In this document: positions 32,061-44,735 of the stretch, in pieces
How the letters are laid out: the number at the start of each line of letters is the position of its first letter
Position numbering within the stretch: position 1 is the first letter of the stretch
NCBI GenBank assembly: GCA_012934845.2
Contig: WNNJ02000732.1
Coordinates: forward strand, 1 to 64,000
Direction: 5' to 3'
DNA: 64,000 bases
DNA from: Pomphorhynchus laevis
Taxonomy: Eukaryota > Acanthocephala > Palaeacanthocephala > Echinorhynchida > Pomphorhynchidae
The notes under the pieces: model-generated
The model's input: the letters and a program-made list of their open reading frames with translations, nothing else
What the model was told of the DNA's origin: nothing
Database searches by the model: none
Program-made: the position numbers and the translations under genes

Positions 32061-32399
32061 ACTCACCTTCTTTGTTGTTAGCTCAGCTTGACAAAAAAAA
32101 TAACCATTAACTAAGAACATCGCTAAAATAAGACATTTAATTAAAGTTTCAGTAATCAAAAAGCTCAAATATATCAAGATTTTCGATATCTTCCGCAGAT
32201 ATTTACTTCCGTCTACATAAAAGTAATAAATTAATTTGTGTTTACCTTGTCTCGTCTTTCTTGTTTGTAAATTAACTTACTGTCCTATATGCATATTTGA
32301 TCTAGCAACTACTCAATTGACCTATTTCTTTAATCTTACTTTCCTATGATTCTTTTTATTAAATGTTATAATCAAAATTTAATTATAATATATATATAA

Positions 32400-33470
32400 C
32401 TTTGCTACTCTTTTAGCCTGAAAACGAGACCTGTTACATACTCGCATTTGCATGTGTAAATATACGAGTGAGCTAGTGTTAAAAAGACAGTGACGTCACA
32501 AAACGTCCGTTCAAAACGTTTAATATGCAGCCCAGAACAAACAATTTCGAGTCGTACTTGCTCATCTCTGGTTGTAGCAGAGGACGGGAAAGACATCGAC
32601 TCAGGGATGCGAGAAAGGTTGGGCTCAATTTCGACACCATGACAAATTAGAGATAATTCCCGGGCAATTTTGTTTCTGATGGTGTAGTGTCAAACAGTGG
32701 CTAAAACCCCTCTTAGACAGGAAAGTGCGTGACCCATGGTCATTTACTCGCCGCATATACAATATCGATCATCACTTGAGGTTGGCCATCCATATCGACA
32801 GCAAAGGATATGGACGAATTCAAATGGACCGAGATGAAATTTCTCAGATTTAAGAGGCAGGGATTTGATCCATGACGACGAACCGCTAGTTGCAGCATGT
32901 GATATGATATTCATCGTTGCTGGATCCGAAGCCTCCATAACCCGTGCTAACCTCTCAGTGAATAATATTTTTCGATTTAAAGATAATGCGATTACAACCA
33001 TATTTTGGTGATTGCACAATTGCTTTATGCAATCAGCCGATTCGAATGTATCACACATTTCTTGCGACTCTTCCAACTTCAGTTGGTTGTTAAAGCAAGG
33101 ATCACAGATACCAAAACCTTCGAGTTTGATTGGAGATGAAACGATTGTAACCCACTTGTCATCAAAAGATGAAATTTTGTAATAGCTGAGACAAGTGAAT
33201 GAAAAATGTCTTTATGCAGATCCGGTAAGATCTCCGGTATGCAACGATCATCCGAAGGTAGTGAGTCCACTTAAATTGCAGAAAGTTGACTAAATCGGTG
33301 AATGCAACATGTGGGTAAATAAAGGCCACTTTCTTTAAACGTTCGACGATCGATATCCATGATTTGCATCTTTCATTAATGTGATCGGTGGCAAAAGTCT
33401 CTGCTCCGATGGAGTATCCAAGTGTTTTTATCCCGGCGGTGTTTAGAGTTACTTGACCCATCGATGATGG
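32400..33470 (-). pseudogene. LINE family B, C-terminal half
   Basis: Minus strand. Starts MGQVTLNTAGIKTLGYSIGA, then FATDHINERCKSWISIVERL and YPHVAFTDLVNFLQFKWTHY (33461-33250). It continues with DDRCIPEILPDLHKDIFHSL, SEKFHLGPFEFVHILCCRYG and WPTSSDDRYCICGE...MTMGHALSC (32850-32750). The end region is EQVRLEIVCSGLHIKRFERT, FCDVTVF (32560-32480). The last part contains an acidic pair spaced like a PD-(D/E)xK endonuclease (RLEI...FFDVxV in relatives), which I infer but cannot prove. Three or more frame breaks. Confidence 0.7.
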
Positions 33471-33615
33471 TATTTAACGTATATGATAAGAGAGTAGCTA
33501 GGTTTTGAACGCGTTAACGTAGTATCCAAACAAAGTACCTTTGTTTACCAGAATTTCCCATACCTTATGTATGTACATCCTCAAAGCTGCCGACAAAATT
33601 TGAGTCATCAGCAAA

Positions 33616-33867
33616 TCACCAAGTCATTCGTCGTATGATTGTGTTGAGCGTCCGTTTAACTAACATTGTAATCTGCACGATAGCCGAATTGTACTCAGGT
33701 CGTGTGTTACTCGCTTCAATTGCCACCACCTGAGGGTGATTTCCACAATTCACACTTTGCAGTTTGCACGCAGTACGGCTCTTTGCACCACGACAACCCT
33801 TACATTTTGCGGCATGCCCATTGCATGTGCAGCATAGAACTAGTGTCGATAGTTTCCCACGACCCAT
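33616..33867 (-). pseudogene. Cys-rich ORF fragment, possibly LINE ORF1 zinc-knuckle region
   Basis: The 83-codon frame contains CCTCNGHAAKCKGCRG and TACKLQSVNCGNH, several Cys/His in zinc-knuckle-like spacing. It lies just upstream (minus sense) of the family B remnant. Could be the tail of a LINE ORF1; no relative in this window to compare. Confidence 0.35.
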
Positions 33868-33952
33868 TTTGAGTTGGGCCCATTGCTTCGTTTGTTGCTC
33901 GGAGCTTGTCTATTGGCCGATCCTTGCTGCAAATTCGTCTTGTGCGTTTAAG

Positions 33953-34640
33953 TGGCTGTGTATGTATTATTGTAATTATACTATATAATTATAACTTTTT
34001 TGTAAGTAATAATTTGTAATCAGTTAATTGATACTTATAGCTTTTGCCTTTGCCTTTTTGGTATTAGGTTAATCAATAATCAGACAATAAATGTGTGTTT
34101 AAGCTGTTAATGTTTTTGTAAAATGAAACAACTTTTTTTGTAAAAATAATAATAAGAATAATAACGCTAAATCAAAATTTAATATTTGAATAAGAAATAA
34201 TTATTAATAATAAATAATTGTTATAAGAATTTATATAATTTATATCAAGTTAAAATAAAAAATTAAAATTTAAAATAAAAGTCAATTTTTATGAATTGAC
34301 TAATACATAACATGTAAATTTATAGGAACAAAGAAAAATCAAAGACTAAAGGATTATTCAATATTTTAATAGCAACTGCCATCATCAGGAAAAGAAAATT
34401 GTTACAGTTTTGTTTTACAAAACTGTAACAATTTTCTTTTCATGATGATGACAGTTGCCTTTGAAATATTGAATAATTCCTTTGGTCTTTGATTTTCCTT
34501 TTTAAATTCGAGGAAATAAATGATTAGGATTAGTTTTTTCGGTTTTCTGTCATCACCTAATAAAACCTATCATTCTGATCCGATTCCAACTCACTTGCAT
34601 TAAAATATATATATGCTCCTCTATATCACCCTTCCTAAAT
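33953..34640. repeat. AT-rich segment with PLE terminal sequence and a large foldback
   Basis: The minus strand of 34160-34320 matches the tail of the PLE at 3950-4080 (TTAGTCAATTCATAAAAA onward). At 34332-34500 there is an inverted repeat with arms of about 77 bases (outer ends AAAATCAAAGACTAAAGGA / TCCTTTGGTCTTTGATTTT) and a near-perfect centre on AAACTGTAACAATTTTC. The arms include CTGATGA but no convincing GAAA partner. Duplicated at 42544-43231. Confidence 0.6.
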
Positions 34641-36129
34641 ACATTGCTCAACTTGTATATCAGTATCCGCACATTTTTTATAAATGGAAATGCGCTACTT
34701 CTCGTCCTCTCCTCAAAAAGTAATATCTCCTCGACCCATCACTACCATCTTCGTACCATCCTATCTCACTTCTCCCAACTCTCTCAAAGCTCCTTGATTG
34801 TCTTGTTCTCAAGCAAGTTAATACATATCTCTTTTCCTCCAACTTATTTCCTCCCTTTCAAGCCGCTTTCGCTATAATCACTCTACTAAAATTGCATGTC
34901 TTAAAGTTTATAACGACTTACTAATCTCGCAAGATCAAAAATTATGTAGTGTCATAGTTTCTCTTGATCTATCGTCTGCTTTTGACATCGTCGATCAATC
35001 GATTATTCTACATCGCCTTCGTCATGGTTATGGCTTATCTTTATCCACTGTAGCTTGACTTTCTTCATATCTATCAAACTGTACATTTCGCTTATGTTCT
35101 AACTCTTCTCTTTCCCATCCCTATTCTATCCCGTTCTGTGTGCCGCAAGGCTCTGTATTAGGCCCTTTGCTTTTCTCTCTTCTTTTCGGTGATTTGTCTT
35201 CTATTTCTCATACATTTAACTTTAATGTTGTGCAATATGCCGATTACATTCTCATTCATGCTCATGCACCTGCTTAACGTATTCATGATATGTGTTTCTG
35301 CTTCCAACGGTCTTACCTCAATTTCCGATAATTTCTCTTCCATATGTCGTTCTTAAAATCCTAATAAATCTAAAATTATGTGGATGCTACCTCGACGCCT
35401 CGACTTAGATCTTCGATCCTTATCATTTACTTCTATAATTATTCTTCTATCGTTGATGATATCGTTTTCCTAGGCTTTCATTTTGACAACCGACTTTCAC
35501 TTAAACCTTTCGTTAGAGATAAAGTACGCTCATGTACCTTGATACTCCGCAACCTCCGTCAAGTTCATAGATTGATCGATTTCCCTTCTTGTATGACTCT
35601 CATATCTTCTCTCATTTTTTCTAGACTTGATTATTGTCTTAGTTTATTTTCCAACTCACCTAAATCCACTCTTCTTCCCCTACAACGCATCGTCAACACA
35701 GCCGTCCGAATTTTCCTCCGTCTTCGTCGTTTTGATCATACATCCTACCATCTTGCTTCTTTCAATTTGCCTACAATTTATTGTCGTGTTCAAATTCGTC
35801 TTCTTCTCGTTGCTTTCCGCCTTGTAACTTTTCATACCCCTTCATTTCTCAACCTTCCTTTTCTTGATAATTCTCGTCCTGTTTTGCGTTCCCATAATTC
35901 CCTTCTTTTACATGTCCCAAACTACTCTACCTCTTTTGGCTTAGGCTCCTTCCTTGTGGTTAATCTTCTCTAGTGGAATCATATGCCCATTAATATAAGC
36001 CAATCAACATCAATGGCGTGCTTCGAACGCCAAATCCGATCACATTTAAACAATTTATCAAATTTATCTGCTTGACGTTTTGATAGTTAGTGGACTTGTC
36101 AGCGTGCAGTTGGCACGCATTTGCCACGT
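34641..36129 (+). pseudogene. LINE of the L2/CR1 clade, RT to 3' end
   Basis: RT landmarks: STKIACLKVYNDLLISQDQK, IVSLDLSSAFDIVDQSIILH (motif A, near 34960), PFCVPQGSVLGPLLFSLLF (motif B, near 35130), FNVVQYADYILIHAHAP (motif C with YADD changed to YADY). The C-terminal region (35440-35970) reads VFLGFHFDNRLSLKPFVRDK, SRLDYCLSLFSNSPKSTLLP and LQRIVNTAVRIFLRLRRFDH, typical of L2/CR1. Stops lie near 34795, 35057 and 35275. The copy at 43232-44735 continues six bases further into a (TAAA)n tail, the usual 3' end for this clade; here it is cut at 36129 by the duplication junction. Related 3' fragment at 62486-63019. Confidence 0.8.
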
Positions 36130-36181
36130 ATAAACACATCGAATACAGCGTGTGTTAAGGTGCTTATAGATGATAATTGCA

Positions 36182-36571
36182 GACACGGTACAGATGAGCT
36201 CCGTTATAGGCAAACATGTATGTGGTTGTGAAAGTTTGTCGTTACACATAGGATGACCGGGCATACGAGTACAACGGAGTGTGTCCCAAAGCAGGTTTAA
36301 GAACAAATTATATTTCAAATATTTGTACTCTTGAATGTGTCCTTGTAAAACAGCATTTCTATTAAAAAATTTAGTGACTAATGCATGCTTAAACTGCAAT
36401 AAGCACTGCCATATACAGAGCTTAATCTAAACTCCCTCTGGTGATCCAGATTAAGGGTAGTTATGCTTTTCGAGCTTCAAACACTGCTTAAGCGTATGTT
36501 AACGTGCTTATAGATTATTACTGAAGTCACAGTACTAAGGAGCTCCGTAAGAGCAAAACGCGCCTACCGTT
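36182..36571 (+). ncRNA. Duplicate hammerhead-like motifs (36182-36231 and 36528-36571)
   Basis: Identical copies of the decayed motifs at 20023-20072 and 20369-20412. Confidence 0.5.
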
Positions 36572-36758
36572 GAAGTTTGTCGTCACACATAGGATGACCG
36601 GGCATACGTAGCGACTTTGAATATTGCGAGACATTACATATCGTGAGTTACAAAACATCAAGAAAAATAAGTCAAAACAAAGCGAAGTATCAAAATGTGA
36701 CCAGGACAGTCGATTCTGAGCCACCATTTTCAGTTCTTGTCTCCATCTTCGTTTAAAT

Positions 36759-38939
36759 TTGCGCCAGCTAATGTTCGAGTAGTTGAAAAGATTTTTTTGG
36801 CATCGTCTTAAATTGTTCTCTTTGAATTCTTTCGAACACCACCTCTAGGACGCCGCCAAGATTCCTCCTGATCCAAGTATAACGTCAAGTTAGGTAGTAT
36901 ATCTATTCCCATCCGCAGTACATGGCCAAGATAGCGCAGTCTATTTTTCGAACCAGGTTGGACACGGTAACACCGAGTGAACATCGTGAATACACTTTCG
37001 CGTTTGATACGCGATTGAGCGTATTGACTCTTGCAAATCTGCGTAGACAGCGACGTTCAAATACATCAAGCTGCTTACTTGTAAGTTTCTCAGGCCAGCA
37101 CTCAGAGCCATATAACAGAACTGGGCAGGCAACATACGAATACATTTTGATATTTGTTTTAATAGATACATTGGTATCGCGCCAGAAAGAGTTTAGACGT
37201 AAGAAGGGGGAACCAGCTTTTATTATCTGGCTTCGAATGCCGCCATCACATCGACAATATCGGAAAATATTGAACCGAGATAAGTGAAAGATTGTGCCTG
37301 TTCAATAGTTATACCACCGATAATAACTGAGCATGGTGGGGAGTTTATGGCGAATAGCTTACATTTCGGTATGTTAAGGTACAATCCGTATTTTCTTGCT
37401 GCCTCGTCTATACGGTTTGTTGTACGTTGCGCATCATCAGATGATTCTGTCAGTACAACCACATCATCCGCATAGGTCAGATCAGAAAGTAGAACATTGC
37501 TCAGATGCAAGCGTATACCCTCACTGTGCTGGACAAGTGTTTCCCAAGGAAGATGGTTAATGACAATGTTGAATCGTTCTAGTGACAGTACACATCCATG
37601 TCGAACACATGAACTGACAGAAAACGAACTTCCGGTACAGCTACCTTCTCGCACGACAGATATAGTATTTTCATACATTGCACCAATAAATTCACATAGA
37701 CACATAGGAATACCTAAGGTATGGAGGAGTTTCCAGATGGCTAGTCGATTAACTTGGTCAAATCCTAGACCATGTTAATCTAGTTTAGACCAAACATCCT
37801 CGGTTCGGTCTAAATCCAGCTTAATTTTATCTTGTTTGAATTTGCCGCAACGGCCTGATTATATTCAGAATTATGCTTTTTATGATTTTATATACAACCA
37901 GTAAGAGTGATATAGGCCGGTAATTCGAACATAGTGAAGCTTCCCCCTTTTTTACCACTATGCTTGATAAATTCAGGATAAATTTGATCAGATCCTGCAG
38001 GTTTTCTGCATTTTAGTGTGCTAATTACTTAGCTGATCTCACTACTTGTTGGAAGATTATCGTCGATTTCCAATACATCTGTGTGCGCAGTGCATACTTG
38101 ACGTCTTTGAAATATGACATTGTTTTATGAGCATGTTCGGGTGTCTGTCTTCCGATAGAGATTTGTGAAATGAACTCTCCAGCGTTCTAACCGTGCAGAT
38201 GTTTCGAACGCTTTACATAACATATCAGTATACCACAAACTCCTCTATGCTGACTAGGTGTGTAGAATCTTCTTATGAGACTAAAAAACTTACGCGCATT
38301 ACCAGTATTAACTGACTTTTGGGATTATTTTGCAATTTCTAGCCAACATATCTCTTTATCATTACGGATATTAGCGCGTAATTTGCGAGTAAGAATCGTC
38401 GTCTCCATGACTTTCTCTTGAACAGAGAAAGTCATGCTTGACTTTCTCTGTTCGGAGATCATAATAGATGCTTCACTTATCCAATCTTTCCTAGCTCTTT
38501 TGTGATAAGAAAGAAGATCGTGAGCTGAAGAATAGAGCGCATTCTTGAGTGTTGAACATCGTTCACCGATCTGACGAGCATATTCATTTCCATTCATAAG
38601 TGGGATAAATTTAGATTTCAGCTTGTGCGATACACTGTCAATGTATTTCCTACGGATATAATCGTTTTCTAGTAGTCGGACAGATGCTTGAATTAACTTT
38701 GACCTTGATGACTTGGATTTGAATGTCGCTTCAATATCCATTATTACCAGTGAGTGATCGGTCACCACATCAATTCCCCAATACGAGCTGCAAATTTGTT
38801 ATGGATTTCTACACCGTATGCAAACCAGAATAAAGTCGATTTGGCTGCAACCCATGCCGTTAGGATATGTCCACATTACAAGGTAACGTTTCCGGTGCTG
38901 AAAGCAAGTTCCATAGCTATCAAACAGTGAGTGCTAATC
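36759..38939 (-). pseudogene. Second copy of the family C LINE
   Basis: Same readings as 20600-22780, including the intact YADD box (LTYADDVVVL, near 37460) and TYLGS. It is part of the segmental duplication, not an independent insertion. Confidence 0.8.
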
Positions 38940-39067
38940 AAACCAAAGAGTTCGTCACTGTTTGCACATATATAACAGATAAAATGCCATAATACGTAAA
39001 ATCAAAAGATGAGCTTTTATATTTTTAAACGTTTCGATCAATTGCTCTTCTTTAGTACTTAGCCAAT

Positions 39068-40697
39068 AAAAAATTAATGATTTATTAAAGTAAAAAAACA
39101 CAAAATTCAAATATATATTTTCGTTTTTTTTTCTGACTTTTTCGACCCCAGCCAAGTATGGAGCCCCAATCGAGTTTCCTTTCTTTATTCTTTATTGTTT
39201 TTTCTTTCTTTTTGCAGGTTTCGATTGAGATTTTTTGGTTGGATGTCGAGGATAAGAATTTTAAACAAAAATTCAAAATGATAAACTGCTAAAATTCAAT
39301 TCTAAAAGATAAAAATTCAAAATCATCATAAAAAAACAAAATTTGGATAAAATTGATATTACCAATAAAATAAAAAATATTTTGTAACATTATCTTAAAA
39401 TTATTTAAACAATGACAAAAAATGAAGATATATACATTTAATTATACTTTTCTTAATTTCAATAATTTTTCTGACAAAGCACTTGTAGGCAAGTGCAATA
39501 TAAAATTAATATATACATCCAATTTTAGAAAAATAATCAAACAAACTTCAAACAAGATAAACAAAAAATTATTCAAAACATTTGATTTTTAAATTGTAAG
39601 ATAAAACATTTTTTAATAAATTTATTTTTAATTTCAATTTCATTCATAAAAAATTTATTTATTAAAATTAATAATCGTTTTAAAAATAGATATCGTTGTT
39701 TTGGAGGGCGATTGTTTGAGTAGAAGTACAATCCGCTCAATACAAACGCATTGAGCACAATTACACATCTACCAATACCGGCATTTAATCGTCTCGCTCT
39801 TTCAAACATACGTAGCGCTTTTCTAACTAATTTGAAACACCTGGCCATATCTGACCTAGGATGCAAACGTGGTTCGAAAACGGATCCCAGAATGCGCACC
39901 CGACGCTTTCGATTCCCTGGAAGAGAATCGAGTAGACGAGTGTGCTTTCAGGACGCCGAAATCTGTAATGAACAAAATTGCTCTTCGTTGGGTTTAAAGA
40001 CAAGCCAAACTTTGCTAAGCGATGAGCAACAATGTCCATTACAGACTTCATTCGCCCTTCAAATCTTGCATCCGACTGAGTATTTCTCTTAAATGCGATC
40101 AAGATGTCGTCCGCATAAATGATGGCGTGGGTGTTCCTATCCAAAAGACCCTCCAGAACTCCCCTCGTCACCATCATATAAGTGATAGGAGACAGAGGTG
40201 AGTCCTGGGGAAGTCCTTTGTTGAGATAACAGTACTTACCCCCGTCATCATCCAAGTAGAAAGTTCTTGCTTTCAATATACCCAGGACACGATGTAACAA
40301 ATTACTCGGCATACCATCACTGGTTAACGTTGTAACTATTGCATCATGCCCCAAGTTGTCGAAGGCCGCCGACACATCCAGCGAATAGAGGACTGCAGGT
40401 AGTATATCGCTGGTGAGAAAACTCTGCATAGACCTTACTACCTTAACAGTTCCCCTTCCTCTACGAAATCCGTGAATGTGGTCTCCCAACATATCACGAT
40501 CTTCTTAGAATCGAGAAAGGATCCTAGCAAGAGCTCTCTCATACACCATAACAATATTATTATATATTGTTATGGGTCTTGTGTCTTTAGCATTCGACAC
40601 CCATCTTCCCTTCGCAAGGAACACCACTTTTCCGACCGCAATATCACACCAAGATACTAAAGGTACTCCTAGCATCTTGGCAGCAATATCCGTCCGT
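39068..40697 (-). mobile_element. Second copy of the family D LINE insertion
   Basis: Same as 22909-24537 with one extra A near 39327. Its flanks (CTTAGCCAAT and CTTTGCCAAT) are duplicated with it, which shows the LINE inserted before the duplication. Confidence 0.78.
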
Positions 40698-41002
40698 CTT
40701 TGCCAATTACGCATAATCATACATATATGCACTCACATTACACGGAAGAAATCACAAACAATTATCAATCGTTAGTCAAGAGAAAAAATCTCTTAACTAT
40801 TGCGAATTATCAACTTCTACGGAAAATAAAAAATGTGTTCTGTTTAATTGTTGGTCAGTATAGGGTTATTTGATCCAAAATTGTTCCTTTTTTGCCATAA
40901 CTGGTAGGTTATATTTGCCGTTTCTTGTAAGATTCTTTTCTTTTTACCTTATCTGGTAGGAACACTATTAAGATAATTGAATGTAAGTTGACCAGAATTA
41001 TT

Positions 41003-41751
41003 TGAAATATCAATTACTTGTAATGACAGAAAGTGAATATTATCAGCACTCTAAGAGAATCAATTTTATCTCAGAAATGCAAAAAAAAAACTTTCAAAAT
41101 TAACGCAAAGAGGAATTCCTCTTTCAAAATTAACGAAAGAGGAATTCACAGCAACCACACTCAAACGCTAAAGACGACACAGAGCGATGCACGCAAAACT
41201 AGATCAGGTTAATGATAACAAAATACTTAAATTATCTACTATACGAATTCCAGAAGATCAAAATAATCTCTTTAGGTCTCAAGTTTGTATCTGTACAGTG
41301 AGAGTTTAATCAAAAATAACTATGTCAAAACATGAAGGGTATTTCTCAGATATTGGTATCAAATGTGATTAGCTATGATGATAAAGAACAAATAAAGAAG
41401 CAAGTTTTCAAAGCAGAACAGATTCAGAAATATATGTAGTTACTTCCTAATTCTAAAACAAAATGCAACATTATAAAACCAATAAATAAGTTGAAGAACT
41501 TGTGTGATGCTAATGATATCATGATTTTCAACGCGGATAAGAAAGGTAAAACGGTTATTTGGAATAATAATGATAATAATAGACAAACAGTGTACATGTA
41601 CAGCGAGGGGCTCACCAGTCACGTCGATATTCGCAGGACTATGTGTAGCATTTGTCGAAGAAATTTTTTAGAGTCTTATACAGACAAACCAAATATATGG
41701 TGGCGTTATATAGACGACATTTTCGTCATATGGTCAGTCGGAGCTTTCAAA
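41003..41751 (+). pseudogene. Second copy of the Penelope-like RT fragment
   Basis: Same as 24842-25590; one extra A near 41090 changes the frame of the upstream part. YIDDIFVIW is unchanged. Confidence 0.75.
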
Positions 41752-42543
41752 GGATTTGCTTTTTACCAGCAAAAACGTTGCTTACACAAACATCAAGACG
41801 ATGAAAAATCATCTTGAAATCCTAATCCTTCCTGGAAACAAGTTTAGCGCTGTTTCTAATTTTCGTTTACTTGAGGAAAAGGAGGAACTTCCTCCCATAA
41901 AAAAGTTGGCCAATTTAATACTAATATCACCAAAAATGCCAATAGCAAGAAACCTTTTCTTCAACGAATTCCTGAGAACTTTCGTTGCAGATTATCAAGA
42001 CAGAGTAATTCTTAACTAAGCAAGGGTTATAAACAATAAGTATAGACTATCATTTGTTTCTCAAGATCTGGCCATTGCATTCTCGAAATATTTCAATGAT
42101 AAATTGTCTTATAAAGGAACTTTGACATTCAAGCCTATTATGGGATCAGTAAAAATCTCGAATATAATTCCAGAATTTGACGCAGCAGACATCGAGGCTC
42201 TAGAAAAGAGATTTAACCTTCGTAATGTAATGTTAATTAAAGATAATAACGGTGCACCATTACCGATTGCCTTTGCAAACACTGCAGATGAAAATGCCAT
42301 CATACTCGCCCATTCATCTTATAATCCCTTTATGGTATGGACTTGTTGTTCACACACGTAGGCAGTGATAATATAACATGGCCTCACTGCAACACATGCC
42401 ATCGCTGGGGGCATTGGAGCTCTGACTGTAGTATGAAGAAATTCTGTGGTGTGTGTGGTTCCGTTGACGAATCCCACATCTTTGACTGCAAACTTACACC
42501 TATATGCTCTAACTGTGATCAACAACACCCGGCCTGGTCCAGG
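41751..42543 (+). pseudogene. Truncated second copy of LINE family A ORF1
   Basis: Identical to 25590-26382 and cut within the third zinc knuckle at HPAWS, where the sequence jumps to the equivalent of 33953. The intact ORF1 in the first copy shows that the longer version is ancestral. Confidence 0.85.
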
Positions 42544-43231
42544 TGGCTGTGTATGTATTATTGTAATTATACTATATAATTATAACTTTTTTGTAAGTAA
42601 TAATTTGTAATCAGTTAATTGATACTTATAGCTTTTGCCTTTGCCTTTTTGGTATTAGGTTAATCAATAATCAGACAATAAATGTGTGTTTAAGCTGTTA
42701 ATGTTTTTGTAAAATGAAACAACTTTTTTTGTAAAAATAATAATAAGAATAATAACGCTAAATCAAAATTTAATATTTGAATAAGAAATAATTATTAATA
42801 ATAAATAATTGTTATAAGAATTTATATAATTTATATCAAGTTAAAATAAAAAATTAAAATTTAAAATAAAAGTCAATTTTTATGAATTGACTAATACATA
42901 ACATGTAAATTTATAGGAACAAAGAAAAATCAAAGACTAAAGGATTATTCAATATTTTAATAGCAACTGCCATCATCAGGAAAAGAAAATTGTTACAGTT
43001 TTGTTTTACAAAACTGTAACAATTTTCTTTTCATGATGATGACAGTTGCCTTTGAAATATTGAATAATTCCTTTGGTCTTTGATTTTCCTTTTTAAATTC
43101 GAGGAAATAAATGATTAGGATTAGTTTTTTCGGTTTTCTGTCATCACCTAATAAAACCTATCATTCTGATCCGATTCCAACTCACTTGCATTAAAATATA
43201 TATATGCTCCTCTATATCACCCTTCCTAAAT
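42544..43231. repeat. Second copy of the AT-rich PLE-tail and foldback segment
   Basis: Identical to 33953-34640, including the foldback (here 42923-43091). Confidence 0.85.
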
Positions 43232-44735
43232 ACATTGCTCAACTTGTATATCAGTATCCGCACATTTTTTATAAATGGAAATGCGCTACTTCTCGTCCTC
43301 TCCTCAAAAAGTAATATCTCCTCGACCCATCACTACCATCTTCGTACCATCCTATCTCACTTCTCCCAACTCTCTCAAAGCTCCTTGATTGTCTTGTTCT
43401 CAAGCAAGTTAATACATATCTCTTTTCCTCCAACTTATTTCCTCCCTTTCAAGCCGCTTTCGCTATAATCACTCTACTAAAATTGCATGTCTTAAAGTTT
43501 ATAACGACTTACTAATCTCGCAAGATCAAAAATTATGTAGTGTCATAGTTTCTCTTGATCTATCGTCTGCTTTTGACATCGTCGATCAATCGATTATTCT
43601 ACATCGCCTTCGTCATGGTTATGGCTTATCTTTATCCACTGTAGCTTGACTTTCTTCATATCTATCAAACTGTACATTTCGCTTATGTTCTAACTCTTCT
43701 CTTTCCCATCCCTATTCTATCCCGTTCTGTGTGCCGCAAGGCTCTGTATTAGGCCCTTTGCTTTTCTCTCTTCTTTTCGGTGATTTGTCTTCTATTTCTC
43801 ATACATTTAACTTTAATGTTGTGCAATATGCCGATTACATTCTCATTCATGCTCATGCACCTGCTTAACGTATTCATGATATGTGTTTCTGCTTCCAACG
43901 GTCTTACCTCAATTTCCGATAATTTCTCTTCCATATGTCGTTCTTAAAATCCTAATAAATCTAAAATTATGTGGATGCTACCTCGACGCCTCGACTTAGA
44001 TCTTCGATCCTTATCATTTACTTCTATAATTATTCTTCTATCGTTGATGATATCGTTTTCCTAGGCTTTCATTTTGACAACCGACTTTCACTTAAACCTT
44101 TCGTTAGAGATAAAGTACGCTCATGTACCTTGATACTCCGCAACCTCCGTCAAGTTCATAGATTGATCGATTTCCCTTCTTGTATGACTCTCATATCTTC
44201 TCTCATTTTTTCTAGACTTGATTATTGTCTTAGTTTATTTTCCAACTCACCTAAATCCACTCTTCTTCCCCTACAACGCATCGTCAACACAGCCGTCCGA
44301 ATTTTCCTCCGTCTTCGTCGTTTTGATCATACATCCTACCATCTTGCTTCTTTCAATTTGCCTACAATTTATTGTCGTGTTCAAATTCGTCTTCTTCTCG
44401 TTGCTTTCCGCCTTGTAACTTTTCATACCCCTTCATTTCTCAACCTTCCTTTTCTTGATAATTCTCGTCCTGTTTTGCGTTCCCATAATTCCCTTCTTTT
44501 ACATGTCCCAAACTACTCTACCTCTTTTGGCTTAGGCTCCTTCCTTGTGGTTAATCTTCTCTAGTGGAATCATATGCCCATTAATATAAGCCAATCAACA
44601 TCAATGGCGTGCTTCGAACGCCAAATCCGATCACATTTAAACAATTTATCAAATTTATCTGCTTGACGTTTTGATAGTTAGTGGACTTGTCAGCGTGCAG
44701 TTGGCACGCATTTGCCACGTTAAATAAATAAATTA
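43232..44735 (+). pseudogene. Second copy of the L2/CR1-clade LINE, with its (TAAA)n tail
   Basis: Identical to 34641-36129 up to base 44720, then continues into TTAAATAAATAAATTATT. The short TAAA repeat is the expected 3' tail of an L2-type LINE, so this copy has the natural 3' boundary. Confidence 0.8.

Larger units (their letters stand above)
19971..36129 (+). repeat. First copy of a 16.2-kb tandem segmental duplication
   Basis: Bases 19971-26382 match 36130-42543, and 33953-36129 match 42544-44720, without visible base changes apart from one extra A in two poly-A runs (near 23175 and 24925). The second copy follows the first directly and lacks 26383-33952. Junctions share only single-base overlaps. 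See the findings for the two possible explanations (young duplication or assembly artefact). Confidence 0.9.
36130..44720 (+). repeat. Second copy of the tandem duplication, with a 7.6-kb internal deletion
   Basis: Matches 19971-26382 joined directly to 33953-36129. The offset is 16,159 bases at first, 16,160 after one extra A (near 39327), 16,161 after another (near 41090), then 8,591 beyond the deletion at 42543/42544. No other differences were noticed. Confidence 0.9.

Noticed and set aside
26383-33952. A 7.6-kb transposon inserted in the first copy of the duplication
   Set aside because: The boundaries fall inside a LINE ORF1 and at an unrelated point, with no terminal repeats or target duplication. 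Deletion from the second copy is simpler.
34332-34500. Hammerhead in the arms of the large foldback
   Set aside because: CTGATGA is followed by a GGCA..TGCC word with too small a loop and no properly placed GAAA, so the case is too weak.
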